Source: G963662675 sp963662675 | Lineage (GTDB): Bacteria; Bacteroidota; Bacteroidia; Bacteroidales; Prolixibacteraceae | Length of the DNA stretch: 64,000 nucleotides | Assembly (NCBI GenBank): GCA_963662675.2 | Contig: CAXXHP010000004.1 | Location: 992,001-1,056,000, forward strand | Reading direction: 5' to 3' | Part shown: piece after piece, positions 35,101 to 44,056 of the stretch | Layout of the letters: every line of letters begins with the position of its first letter | Position numbering within the stretch: the stretch's first letter is position 1 | Position numbers and translations under genes: made by a program | The notes under the pieces: generated by a model | The model's input: the letters and a program-made list of their open reading frames with translations, nothing else | Databases searched by the model: none | What the model was told of the DNA's origin: nothing

Positions 35101-35304
35101 CTCTCCACTTACATCGGTTACTGTACCTGTAATTGTGCTTTGTTGTTCATTAAGTTCACTGGCTGCATAGATCGGTGTATTGAAAACCGATAGGTTAACA
35201 ATACTTAAAGCAATAAAAATCAGCATAATTTTTGCTACTTTAAATAATTTTGATTTCCAATAATAAGGAATATTGGAAATCAAATAATACTGAATTCTTT
35301 TCAT
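32188..35304 (-). CDS. SusC/RagA-family TonB-linked outer-membrane transporter
   Basis: A 1038-residue outer-membrane barrel. An unusually long N-terminus (about 50 residues, hydrophobic at 25-48) leads to a carboxypeptidase-like regulatory domain (ITGTVTDVSGEPLPGVTVIV), a TonB-plug domain (VQVRGQRSINGDNSPLIVLDGV-like, with NVLKDATSLAAYGSRAANGV) and a barrel that ends QRQITLGINVGF. It imports oligosaccharides with TonB energy and with SusD. It follows the third GH106 gene after a 212-base leader holding two stem-loops. It is the only SusC in the window. Confidence 0.95.
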   Translation of the reverse strand: MKRIQYYLISNIPYYWKSKLFKVAKIMLIFIALSIVNLSVFNTPIYAASELNEQQSTITGTVTDVSGEPLPGVTVIVSGTTNGTITDIDGAYSIGNVSPGGSLTFTFIGMLSQEIAVAEKTVVNIVMEEETIGLDEVVAIGYGTTTRRNFTGAVSQVKVDESPLSMVTTTSALDLLNGVTSGVQLTQSGYAGSQSEIQVRGQRSINGDNSPLIVLDGVIFDGALESIDPGIIEEINVLKDATSLAAYGSRAANGVIMIATKRGKIGKPMISIRASGTSITPNYRPNFRNGSQYNELVNARLGYALDADPTGWLSGIEDANYLANKETDWYDMVTQVGLTKNFSGDISGGTENIRYMIGAMHNDQESFIVGDNYQRTTFNAKIETTINKYIKMSGNFNQGFSETNGESADFGGAITHSPWGEPLLSDGRPRRYIDGKENSADHPLWAYYQGYDNNTHSKSTVLGGSLDVTVPWVEGLSYKLTGTYNVNIGRVEEFTHETNFIDIAAGEDAYTTAAYQKQLFQANGSVANSESNTYTYDNILTYARDFDKHSLNGTLVYTRSKSESYGSTLTGTDFETYGNTILGIYALNNAATQRVNTTNVESSQAAYLARMIYSFDNKYQLNASVRRDGSSVFGSDKKWGTFPAVGIAWTISNESFMSGLTPVDYLKLKVSYGKNGNQALAPYGTLSTIAMGQGGEQGYIFGNSLYFGQYVNVLGNPGLAWETTEAFNAGFEADLLKNRIHLEFDGYRSKTTDQIFDRTIPVMGAGITSQQSTMGQVNNWGVEVNLSTVNVQKADFSWTSRVVFYMNRNKLVEIDGSGADMIDSDLFIGKSLSAIYGYEWIGIVQEDDVEYQTVNGAVAGDPMYANLDGSEDGIISEADRKILGYAKENFRASLSNTITYKNFQLYFLLNGVFSGGGFGMAANNAAYRSASNLRYGNDLDHPFWTAENQSNTYISPSSSDSRFTGLQRYTFIRLQDVSLNYKLSSVAKNWGLGSMSVYVAGKNLAFWAPDWEYSDPEVRNPAIPQLQRQITLGINVGF

Positions 35305-35342
35305 AAATTTGAGTGATTATTTTTAATTAATAAATCTGTTTT

Positions 35343-35401
35343 GTGTCATCATTTGACACTTAACTACTTTTTCGAAAGGAGATGCTGTAACATCTCCTTT
35401 C
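35343..35401 (-). promoter_or_regulatory. Two stem-loops in the susC leader
   Basis: In RNA order, an 11-bp stem GAAAGGAGATG/CATCTCCTTTC (35401-35391 with 35384-35374) is followed by a 6-bp stem GTGTCA/TGACAC (35359-35354 with 35348-35343), 39 bases before the susC ATG. No U run follows the first, so it is not a normal terminator. The 35402-35516 part of the gap shows no good TAnnTTTG box. Confidence 0.55.
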
Positions 35402-35516
35402 TCGGAGTATTCATTCAATCTAACTGTCTCTTTTTTAGATTTTTATCATTGGCAAAAAAATTAAATTAATAACTAATCCTAACAAACTATTTTATCTACA
35501 AGGTTTCCATGTTTGT

Positions 35517-38500
35517 TTACTTCTGTAAAATCTTCACAGGTCCTAATAAACCTGAAGTTTTCAAAGGAGATCCCGCTTGATAGAAATCGTGTGTTGTGTA
35601 TGTAATCTTTTCTACAATTCCTGCTTGTTGATCACCAATTAAACGGTTAACCCAAAGATTTGTAACCTTAACTTCAACTTGGTTTTCACCCAATTGTAAA
35701 GCATCTGAAATAGAAACTTTAAATGGTTTTTTCCAGACAATACCCTGAGAAACACCATTTACAATAACTTCAGCAAGGTTTTCAACTTCCCCTAAGTCAA
35801 GAACTATTTCAGAGCCTTCTGAAATCCATTGATCAGGGATGTTTATGGTTTTTGAATAGCTTGCTGTCCCTGAGAAATATTTGATTCCTTCATCTTCACT
35901 CTCATTCCAAGGTGCAAGTTCACTGAAAACTGCTGATGCAGGTGCACCTCTTTCAGCCTGGAAACTTACATTCCACTCACCAGAAAGTGTTGTTAATTCT
36001 GTTTCCTGAGGAGTTTCAATATGGAAAGATTTTACAGATGCATCGTCTTTAAATACGATAAACAAAGCATCTTCAGGATCCATATTTAAGGTAACATTGG
36101 TTCGCCCATCCTCAATCGAATAGGAAGCCTGTGACATTTCACCACTTACAGGATTCCATATTTCAGGCACTTTCCCGCTAACACGGAATGAAACATTGCG
36201 AACACTGCTTTCAGAATCTTTTGTCCTTAACCAGTAGATATCCTGATCTCCTAAGTTGCGGTGTACAAATTGAAGGTCACTTTTATTATTGGTTTTTGAA
36301 TAGGTGAAATCAGGAACTACTCCCAAATCATTTAGTGCACCATCTATTGTCAGGCCTGCATATACTTTTCCTTTACCAACTTTCTTCACTCCATTTCCAT
36401 CTCCCCATAATTTTTCAACTATGTTTTGGAATTCTGCATCATCATCTTTTAATGATGGGGTGCTAATTGGACGTGGCCCGACAATGTTTGCGCCATTTCC
36501 TACTAATTCATCAAGTTTTTTAAGAATTGGCAAAGTCATATAACGTGTACTTTCATCAAGTGCCAATAAGCTATATTCCATGCCACTTTCCGTAGTTATT
36601 TTTTCATTTTCTACTGAAAGGACATTATCCACGGCTCCGGCATTCAGATAATCGTAATTGTACCCTTCAGGAACTGGAGGCAATTCAGAACCAAACAAAG
36701 CAGTAAGGTTATGACCTTGTCCGTAAATGTATAATACATCGGCTACGAATTTACCTTGCTGAAGCATATATGAACTTCTTGCCAGATAATCAACCCATGG
36801 CTTGGCTTGTTCTCCCCATGTTTCATGACGAGTAAACCACTGTCCGAATGGCCCTAATCCAATCCCCGGTATTTTATCATCCAATGGCTGGTGAACTGAA
36901 GTGTGAATTACAAATCTATTCAAACCACTAGCAAGCATAAAATCTGCTGTTGGCTTTAAGATACCAGGTGAGTATCCCCAACTATTCCCAATAGCTGTAA
37001 GTGACTCTGCTGCAACTAAATTCTGTCCATAAATATGAGCTACTGATGCCGATTCGCGAATATCTGTTGCATGCCTAATCATAACAACATCAGGATCCAT
37101 TCCTGCCATACCACCTGGAGTCCAGGTAGCACTCATAGGTATAGCAGCATTCTTTTTAATTTCCATACCATCACCTATAAAGGCACGGCCATTTTCATGA
37201 GATTCAGTGTATCGTCCCATCCCTCTTTCTTTCAGAATGGAAGAAAGTTCATCGTAATGATATTCAGCCACCATTTCTTCCAGAGTGTTTCTGTAGTCCC
37301 ACAGAAATTTTTCACTTGCTTCGCTGCTTTCAACAATTTTCCCTGTAAGAACAGGAAGCCAAGGAGTAATATCATAATTGTTCCTTACATTGAATTCCTC
37401 AATCATTTTATCTGTCCAGTTAGCAGTACCCGCTTCCCAACTGTCGGTAATGATATATTGCAAGCCTTTTTCACCCATCAAACCTCCTGTTGCATCTTTA
37501 TATTGATCCAGATAGTTTGTAAAGTAATTTCTTACATATTCAGGGTTTAATTTATCAACCTCTAATCCAGTTGCTTCCGGAGATGCAGGGCTGTTTTGAT
37601 GTCCTGTTAACGAATACCCCATGCGGATAACTTTCCATCTTCCAGCAGGAACATTCCAATTTAATGTACCATCAGCAGACATCCTATCGGTTATGTTGAT
37701 AACATCCTGTGGTTGGATTGCCTTATTATGTTCAATCTCAGGAGTAAGTATATCTTCAACATTTGTAAGTGTTGAGAAACCTGCTTTCTGTTCAAACTGG
37801 GTAATACGAGGAACAGTATGAAGAACAATCTCAGCAATTTCTGTACCCCTTGCTGCAGGAGCAGGAGCCCCCATTTCTATACCGGGAATAGAAAATGGCG
37901 TGCTATTTTGAGGGGTAGATATTGATACCCTGAAATATTTTGCCGTAACCTCAGTAAAGGTTAATGTGTTTTGAGAAACACCTCCAGATGTGATATCAAT
38001 AACTTTTGAAAAAACATTTCCGTCGTTGCTTGATTCCAGAACACGGGTTGATGATGCTCCCCTGCTGAACATTCCACCACCGCTACCTCCACCGACCATG
38101 GAAATTGAACTTATAGATTGCGGCTGATCAAATTCAAACTGTATCCATGAGCTTTTACCGTTAGTAGCGTGAGGCAGTTGTTTACTGTTTTGCAAATCCC
38201 CATCAGTTAACATTTCCAAAGTAAAATCGCCACCACTGGAAGTTACTTTGGCGTTTAATTCAGATAATGTATAATCAGCATCCGGAACTTTATAAGCAAT
38301 TACTTCTGCATCGGCATAATATTCCGGGATTGGATTCTGCTCACCTTCAGTTACAGTCATTCCCCTTCCTTCTGAACCAATATTTTGAAAAGATCCCGAA
38401 GATGTGGGAGGATGAGGCAAGGTACCCGAATAGTTTTGTCCTCCGTCAACGATAGTCTCGCTCCATACCATTTTTTTCATTCCCTCTGAAGCGGGCACCC

Positions 38501-38912
38501 ATGGACCACCGCTTTCACTCCAACCGGGTGATCCTGCAATAGCCATCTCCAATCCTAATGAGTCTGCCAAATGAGTAGTCATGTAAAATGCATCTTTCCA
38601 CTCAGGGGTCATGTATGTCAGACGATTGTCAACAACCTGCGGGGTATTAAATGCGGCATCAAAATTTTGAAAACCTCCAATGCCTATACGATTCATCCAT
38701 GCAAGGTCTTTTCGGATACCTTCCTGTGTGATATTACCATTCATCCAATGCCACCAAACACGTGGTTTGGCGGTATTGGGTGGAGTGACAAAACCCTCTT
38801 CGAGGTTAACTGTCTCATTATTTACTGATTGATTGCATCCAAAAATTAAGGTAGCTAAAGACAAACTACATAAGAAAACTCTGGACAGATGTTTGATTCT
38901 AAATTTAAACAT
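35517..38912 (-). CDS. GH106-type alpha-L-rhamnosidase (copy A)
   Basis: A 1131-residue lipoprotein (lipobox LIFGC). It starts with the GH106 signature KPRVWWHWMNGNIT and the substrate-pocket block GIGGFQNFD, has an inserted discoidin-like module at about 225-345, and ends in a GH2-like jelly roll (IVLDLGEVENLAEVIVNG). Three acidic blocks shared by all copies in the locus are ITDSWEAG (about 490), TESHENGRA (about 569) and AAESLTA (about 636). GH106 enzymes remove terminal alpha-L-rhamnose by inversion, for example from rhamnogalacturonan. It is the last enzyme before susC. The exact linkage is not readable. Confidence 0.9.
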   Translation of the reverse strand: MFKFRIKHLSRVFLCSLSLATLIFGCNQSVNNETVNLEEGFVTPPNTAKPRVWWHWMNGNITQEGIRKDLAWMNRIGIGGFQNFDAAFNTPQVVDNRLTYMTPEWKDAFYMTTHLADSLGLEMAIAGSPGWSESGGPWVPASEGMKKMVWSETIVDGGQNYSGTLPHPPTSSGSFQNIGSEGRGMTVTEGEQNPIPEYYADAEVIAYKVPDADYTLSELNAKVTSSGGDFTLEMLTDGDLQNSKQLPHATNGKSSWIQFEFDQPQSISSISMVGGGSGGGMFSRGASSTRVLESSNDGNVFSKVIDITSGGVSQNTLTFTEVTAKYFRVSISTPQNSTPFSIPGIEMGAPAPAARGTEIAEIVLHTVPRITQFEQKAGFSTLTNVEDILTPEIEHNKAIQPQDVINITDRMSADGTLNWNVPAGRWKVIRMGYSLTGHQNSPASPEATGLEVDKLNPEYVRNYFTNYLDQYKDATGGLMGEKGLQYIITDSWEAGTANWTDKMIEEFNVRNNYDITPWLPVLTGKIVESSEASEKFLWDYRNTLEEMVAEYHYDELSSILKERGMGRYTESHENGRAFIGDGMEIKKNAAIPMSATWTPGGMAGMDPDVVMIRHATDIRESASVAHIYGQNLVAAESLTAIGNSWGYSPGILKPTADFMLASGLNRFVIHTSVHQPLDDKIPGIGLGPFGQWFTRHETWGEQAKPWVDYLARSSYMLQQGKFVADVLYIYGQGHNLTALFGSELPPVPEGYNYDYLNAGAVDNVLSVENEKITTESGMEYSLLALDESTRYMTLPILKKLDELVGNGANIVGPRPISTPSLKDDDAEFQNIVEKLWGDGNGVKKVGKGKVYAGLTIDGALNDLGVVPDFTYSKTNNKSDLQFVHRNLGDQDIYWLRTKDSESSVRNVSFRVSGKVPEIWNPVSGEMSQASYSIEDGRTNVTLNMDPEDALFIVFKDDASVKSFHIETPQETELTTLSGEWNVSFQAERGAPASAVFSELAPWNESEDEGIKYFSGTASYSKTINIPDQWISEGSEIVLDLGEVENLAEVIVNGVSQGIVWKKPFKVSISDALQLGENQVEVKVTNLWVNRLIGDQQAGIVEKITYTTHDFYQAGSPLKTSGLLGPVKILQK

Positions 38913-38942
38913 GAATAATATTTTTTAGTTAGACAGGTGTGA

Positions 38943-40643
38943 TTATCGTTTTTTACTGGCATAGGACGATATCTGGTCAGGTGAACCTTCAATGTATTTT
39001 GCATAGTTTGGGAATGAACACATTAAGTATCCTTCACCTTCCATACTTTCACTTATGTTACCATTCGGGTCTATGGCAAGTGTTTTTCCCGGAGCATTAT
39101 TGTTTTCAACCCAATTGATAAGCATGTCGATATTTTGATAATGATCAGGGGCAGCAATATTTTTCACTTCAATTTGTTCTCCTTTACCATTTTCGGAATA
39201 ACTACGTCCCCTAAGTCCATGTCCGCCATTGGGAACTACATATGCACGGGCAAATTTGTCGAGTTTTTTCTGACCCAACATATCAATTAATGATTGGTAA
39301 TAATCCAATTGAGAACCTGATGACGCAAGGTTGTCACCTGCACCAATAGTCATGATAATTTTTCCGCCATGCTCATAAAAAGCTGATAAATCAGGATTTG
39401 TACTATCCAGCCATTCAGATATTTTCTGGCGACGATCTTCCCATTTTCCACCTTCAACATAAACTAAAGGATTGATGGCGAGGTCTTGCATTAAAAATCC
39501 TGTAACGCCAAGTATCCCCAAGTGTGTGTACATTGAAGCATTAGCATCTGCCCCTTCTTGTACTTTAAACCGGGTGTTTGAAATAATTCCGTCACTGCCG
39601 GTTTGTACACCTGGGTTCCACATGCCAAATGATTTTACACCATTGGCAAGAGGGTTGGTAAAAATGTAGGAACTGTAAGTCAGTTCAAGGGTTTTGATTT
39701 GCCCCTCGGTAAGTTCACCGGATGCACGAAGATCAGCCCAGGGATCATCAGTGCCTTTACCATCGTTTATGTTGAAAATTTGTCTTGCAGCAATATAGTT
39801 GTTAATAATTCCGTCAGACAGACCGTCAAGGTCATCGCACTGGCGCAAAATTTCTTTTGTGATGATAGCGACTTTATCCTCTGTAACCTGATTCTCTTTA
39901 GAAATTTCCTGAATACGCAATAAAACAGGTGCAAGCATTAAGGTTGAAAAGTTAACGATAGGCACATTAGATATTATCCCCTCGTAATCTTCGGGGTAAC
40001 GCTGTGCAACAGTAAGTGCTTCACGTCCTCCCTGTGAACCACCAACATAGTAATTGTACTCTGATTCTTCGCCATAAACCCTTTTTAGGATAACCATCAC
40101 GGCATCGTGGGTCTTTTTCATTTGCATGTAGGCAAGGTTTTTCATGGCCTCTTCATTCAGTGCCCATTCATTGCCCATTGTAGGGCCGGTTGCTAAATGG
40201 TTAGGTTCCGGTGCACCCGGAAACCCCATATTTTTAGCCTGATGTCCGGAATCACTGCCGTAAACAGCAAAACCTTTTCCGAGCATAGGGTTGTCGTTTT
40301 CATTTACGGTGATGGTTCCATTTATACCAGCACCACCTTGCTGCATCGATCTTTTTGACCAAGTTTCAGGAAGCAAAACTCTGAAGTTTATTGGCCAACC
40401 TTCAGGATCAACAGGCATTATTGAACCCTCAACAATAGCATATGCAGGGTTTGCCCCTTCAGCTTCGACCCAACGTGGATTGTAAAGCTTCACGGAACTT
40501 ACAGGTTCTCCAATTTCTGAAGCAGGGATAGAGGTTCCTGCTTTTACCAGATCAGTCTTTGAAATAACTTTTGTTTCCTGACTGTAACCAGTTTCTGTGA
40601 CAATAAAAAATATTGAAAGCAATAATAAGATTTTCTGTTTCAT
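38943..40643 (-). CDS. Tannase/feruloyl esterase family hydrolase
   Basis: A 566-residue exported esterase (signal MKQKILLLLSIFFIVTETG). The nucleophile is Ser203 in GGSQGGRE; CDDLDGLSDGII is the calcium-binding block of the tannase family, and GAGDNLAS and NGGHGLRG supply the acid and His. The family cuts aromatic esters such as galloyl or feruloyl. Here the cysteines normally next to the Ser and the His (CS-D-HC) are glycines, so the usual active-site disulfide is absent. ATG 40643 is chosen because it begins the signal peptide; an ATG 54 bases upstream overlaps the preceding gene's end. It lies 22 bases after that gene. Confidence 0.87.
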   Translation of the reverse strand: MKQKILLLLSIFFIVTETGYSQETKVISKTDLVKAGTSIPASEIGEPVSSVKLYNPRWVEAEGANPAYAIVEGSIMPVDPEGWPINFRVLLPETWSKRSMQQGGAGINGTITVNENDNPMLGKGFAVYGSDSGHQAKNMGFPGAPEPNHLATGPTMGNEWALNEEAMKNLAYMQMKKTHDAVMVILKRVYGEESEYNYYVGGSQGGREALTVAQRYPEDYEGIISNVPIVNFSTLMLAPVLLRIQEISKENQVTEDKVAIITKEILRQCDDLDGLSDGIINNYIAARQIFNINDGKGTDDPWADLRASGELTEGQIKTLELTYSSYIFTNPLANGVKSFGMWNPGVQTGSDGIISNTRFKVQEGADANASMYTHLGILGVTGFLMQDLAINPLVYVEGGKWEDRRQKISEWLDSTNPDLSAFYEHGGKIIMTIGAGDNLASSGSQLDYYQSLIDMLGQKKLDKFARAYVVPNGGHGLRGRSYSENGKGEQIEVKNIAAPDHYQNIDMLINWVENNNAPGKTLAIDPNGNISESMEGEGYLMCSFPNYAKYIEGSPDQISSYASKKR

Positions 40644-40665
40644 GATATTAAAGTATTTCCTATGA

Positions 40666-42003
40666 TTAAGGGATATAAGTTCCCCAGTTAGACACATCCC
40701 ATGTCCTTAGTGGGGCTGGAGGATTATTTTCAAAAAAATCAGGAGTGCCATAATTGAGATTCATTTCTTTTAAAAGTTTTTCCGCCAGTGCATTCATCGC
40801 TGCCGGGGAAGTGTCGCTCCATTTATCGGTTTCCAGCCTGTTTATAAGAGTAACAAAACCACTAATCCGCTCAATGGTGTTTTGTCCTCCATGTCCGGCG
40901 TGGTCTACCCAACACAAGCGCATTAGGTTGCTGTTGCCTGCATTTTTTAGTGTTTCTGCATAAGCAGACTTTAGTGCAGCAGGGTCAACCGGGTCGTCGT
41001 TGTCAACCACGATAATTGGGGCTGAAATATTCCCGGTATATGTCATTAGCTTTTCTGCCCGGGCCAAAGCTTCCGGGTCTGCTGAAATCCGTGGTGTCTC
41101 CTCCAATTTAGCAAGGTCTGCTTCTAAATCAAGTCCAGCTTTTTTATAAAGTTCTTCAACCAGTTTCTTACGGCCTGAACGTTCCAGTAACTGTCTGTAA
41201 TTAACACCCTTGTTCCAACTCACATTGCCACCGGCCACTTCTTCCATGCCTTGTCTAACTGTAGCCGGATTTGCAAACTCATAGGCAGATGCGATTTGCC
41301 TTACCCATTCTTCACCATCAATAACAGCTGGTTTTTCTGAACTCCTGTCAGCCCATAAGGCAAACTGTTCAAAGGCAGATGAAAGGGCTAAGCGGGCTTT
41401 CCCTTCCTGGGTTGATAATGCTTCATTCATTAAAGCTGAAAGGGCATTGTTTTCTTCCTGTGTATTGGTGATGTTTACCAATTGAAGTGGGGCAGAGGGA
41501 TTTACCAATGTCTTTAAAGCCCAAACAGCATCTAGTTTCGAGTTCATGGTTGCGATAGATCCTGCGCCACCCCCTGTGGTAATCATAGCTCCATCGTAAA
41601 TATCAGGATGTAACTCAAGTGCCAGCCTTGCTACAAACGAACCGCGCGATGATCCCAGTGCAATGGTCCATTTTGGTTCTCCATATTGCTGAATAAACTT
41701 GCTACGCACTTCGTTCAGATTGGCTATGCATGCAGGGAAGTTATACCCACAGTTTCCTCTTGATGTGCCGCCATAAGCATAATCATTATCTGCAAACCAT
41801 TGAGGAAGGGCGCCACCGAAAGGAGAAGCTCCATCTAAATCGAGAACAAGAATGCCGTTCCAGTTTTCAGGTTTGTTTACCTTGTATAAAGTGCCGTCAT
41901 CCAGATTTCCAGAGATATCATTTGTAGCTGTTGGCTCTTGTGCCGAAAGCGGAAATATTGCTATCAGTGCAATAAAAATCAATAAAATAGACTTTGTTTT
42001 CAT
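40666..42003 (-). CDS. Exported alpha/beta hydrolase of the esterase cluster
   Basis: A 445-residue protein with signal peptide MKTKSILLIFIALIAIFPLSAQ. Ser119 lies in the nucleophile elbow IALGSSRGS, a late Asp in VVDNDDPVD and a His in VDHAGHGG, so the triad is complete. A lid-like helical insertion covers roughly residues 170-320 and is long for the family. I do not recognise a named esterase family. By position it probably removes acyl groups from the locus substrate. It starts 10 bases after the preceding gene ends. Confidence 0.75.
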   Translation of the reverse strand: MKTKSILLIFIALIAIFPLSAQEPTATNDISGNLDDGTLYKVNKPENWNGILVLDLDGASPFGGALPQWFADNDYAYGGTSRGNCGYNFPACIANLNEVRSKFIQQYGEPKWTIALGSSRGSFVARLALELHPDIYDGAMITTGGGAGSIATMNSKLDAVWALKTLVNPSAPLQLVNITNTQEENNALSALMNEALSTQEGKARLALSSAFEQFALWADRSSEKPAVIDGEEWVRQIASAYEFANPATVRQGMEEVAGGNVSWNKGVNYRQLLERSGRKKLVEELYKKAGLDLEADLAKLEETPRISADPEALARAEKLMTYTGNISAPIIVVDNDDPVDPAALKSAYAETLKNAGNSNLMRLCWVDHAGHGGQNTIERISGFVTLINRLETDKWSDTSPAAMNALAEKLLKEMNLNYGTPDFFENNPPAPLRTWDVSNWGTYIP

Positions 42004-42013
42004 CTGTCTTGAT

Positions 42014-42919
42014 TTAAAATCCGGTTACTGTAAGCCATGTGATAAATGAATCACTCCAGGTGTCACTGGCTTGATTTCTTTTATCCAGGTTAAAGCCCAT
42101 TTGACCATCACCGTAAATGTGCAACTCGGTTGGAATACCAACTGCTTTCCATTTCATGAAAAGGGCAAGGCATCCGGCTGCAACATTAGGGTGATCTGCG
42201 TTTGTGCAGATAAATAATGGAGGTGCATCTTCGGGAACTGTTACATCAATAAGCGAAGGACCATAGGCTGTGGCTATAAAATTGGGCATTGATTTTTCAT
42301 CCGTGTTACTAATAACCGCTGCCGTGGCAACACCACCACCGGCTGAAAATCCTAAATACCCAATTTTATCGGGAACAATATTCCATTCCGAAGCATGGTC
42401 TCGTATTATTCTTATAGCTTCCTGTGCATCGGCCGCTGCCCTGTAAACCGCTTCAACGGACTCTTCTGTAGTTGAAGGGTTTGCATTGGCATTTTGTAAT
42501 TTATCAAATTCAGTTACCGTAAGGTTGAACGATGCCCCAAAAGCATTTTGTGGGTTCATGTTCATTACGGGTTGTGAGCTTGTTTCCTGAAGTCGGTATT
42601 TTAAACCAATAGCTGCAATACCTTTTTCATTCAGGAATTTGGACATTTTAATCACATCGTTTTCCCAGCTTAGGAAGCGCATCGCACCGCCCGGACATAA
42701 AACTACGGCTGTACCGGTAGCAATTTCAGGATTGGGAAGATAAATGGTGATTGAAGGATCAACCACATTACTGATCATTGAAATATCACCCGATGAATTG
42801 TAATTGATTTCTTCCTGCTCAGAGTCAGTAATATTTTCATACAAGCTGATTACTTCCTGAGCATTCGATATAAATGCACAAAAGAATAATGCAGTTAAAA
42901 GGAAAACGACTTTTTTCAT
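42014..42919 (-). CDS. Acetyl-esterase-like alpha/beta hydrolase with altered triad
   Basis: A 301-residue exported protein (signal MKKVVFLLTALFFCAFISNAQ) resembling the xylan-esterase or BD-FAE type: VVLCPGGAMRFLSW for the oxyanion hole, Ser192 in LGFSAGGG, and Asp242 in TNADHPNV. The usual His of the GHGF turn is Gln273 in YGDGQMGFN. A His (243) lies beside the Asp but not in the normal place. The enzyme is therefore inactive, or uses another base. ATG 42919 fits the signal peptide; ATG 42931 is possible and would overlap the previous gene. Confidence 0.75.
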   Translation of the reverse strand: MKKVVFLLTALFFCAFISNAQEVISLYENITDSEQEEINYNSSGDISMISNVVDPSITIYLPNPEIATGTAVVLCPGGAMRFLSWENDVIKMSKFLNEKGIAAIGLKYRLQETSSQPVMNMNPQNAFGASFNLTVTEFDKLQNANANPSTTEESVEAVYRAAADAQEAIRIIRDHASEWNIVPDKIGYLGFSAGGGVATAAVISNTDEKSMPNFIATAYGPSLIDVTVPEDAPPLFICTNADHPNVAAGCLALFMKWKAVGIPTELHIYGDGQMGFNLDKRNQASDTWSDSFITWLTVTGF

Positions 42920-42923
42920 ACAA

Positions 42924-44042
42924 CTATTCATTGATTATTAATTCACCATTTTTAGCTCTGGAAAACTTGCTCATAAATTCCCATGCAGACTCGGCAAAGT
43001 TTGGTGTTACCCAGTGTGGGTGATCTTCAACACCAATGAATTCATTCATCATTACACCGTCTTTGTTGTAGTATTTGGCAAATGTGTACTCCTTGTCATA
43101 GATCTTTTCAACAGAAACATCATCGGCAGTCAGCCCAAGCATATTGTCTGCTGTTGAAGAAGCAGGGGAGCATCCATTCATTTTAAGCCATGAATTGAAT
43201 CCTTCAATAATTCCATTAGCAAGAGGAAGCTGTCCTGAGTCGTATTCGCCAACAGCAACCCACATCGGAACCTGTGTGCCTGTGTTGTACATATCTTCTG
43301 TAAGAAGGGCTTCGAACATGCCCGAGGTTGAACGATCCAACATGCGAGGTGAGCTGTGTGCGGCAACGGCTGCAACTACATCGTGCTTTGTAAGTCCAAT
43401 GTACATAGAAGCTACACCACCCATCGACATACCTGTGTAGTAAACCCGGGTGCGGTCGATGGGATAACCCATCTCTTCCATTTCGTTTAGGTAATCTCCC
43501 AGTTTCTCTGCGGAATAGATGGTTTGTGTATTTTCATTTTCAGGGGCTACAACGATAAAACCTTTTTCATGACAGAGATGCACAAAGCCATGGTTTTCAG
43601 ACTCGAAAAGCGTACCGCCACCCCCATGGGCGCTAAATACAACAGGATACTTTTTATTGCCGCTTTTTTCCATATAATCAGGCATGTAAGTTATCCATGC
43701 ATGAGTTCTGTCTTCTACATTGTAAATATCTTTGATCACGCCACGATCTGCCCAGTATTGGGTCATCTCCGGATGATCCCAGTTGTCACCACCATAGATT
43801 ACCAGTTCATTTTTGATTTTATACATCATCTGTTCACCCATTTCTGAGTTGATGATCTCTTCTACATCGAAGCCTTCGCTACCATTTCCGGTAACGATGT
43901 TTGCAGCACAAGTGTGTCCACCGTAAATTGTAGTGTCGTACCAAAGATCTTTATCCGGGTAATCGTAGGTTTCCTGAGCTGTTGCGCTTTGAAGGTTTAA
44001 AATTCCAAGAGTTGCAATGAATAAGTATATAAGTCTTGTCAT
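42924..44042 (-). CDS. PHB-depolymerase-like exported esterase
   Basis: A 372-residue protein with signal MTRLIYLFIATLGILNLQSATAQ. After about 110 residues without a recognised fold comes an esterase of the depolymerase (Esterase PHB) type: VVFSAHGGGGTLFES, Ser206 in YTGMSMGGVAS, and a late His in VEDHPHWV. Such enzymes in PULs often cut feruloyl or acetyl groups. It lies 14 bases from the next esterase upstream and five bases from the next downstream, so it is within one transcript. Confidence 0.8.
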   Translation of the reverse strand: MTRLIYLFIATLGILNLQSATAQETYDYPDKDLWYDTTIYGGHTCAANIVTGNGSEGFDVEEIINSEMGEQMMYKIKNELVIYGGDNWDHPEMTQYWADRGVIKDIYNVEDRTHAWITYMPDYMEKSGNKKYPVVFSAHGGGGTLFESENHGFVHLCHEKGFIVVAPENENTQTIYSAEKLGDYLNEMEEMGYPIDRTRVYYTGMSMGGVASMYIGLTKHDVVAAVAAHSSPRMLDRSTSGMFEALLTEDMYNTGTQVPMWVAVGEYDSGQLPLANGIIEGFNSWLKMNGCSPASSTADNMLGLTADDVSVEKIYDKEYTFAKYYNKDGVMMNEFIGVEDHPHWVTPNFAESAWEFMSKFSRAKNGELIINE

Positions 44043-44056
44043 GTTTCTATGAAATG

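Noticed and set aside
37071..37550. A 159-codon open frame antisense to GH106 copy A
   Set aside because: No family pattern, low-complexity hydrophobic content and full overlap with a well-supported gene.
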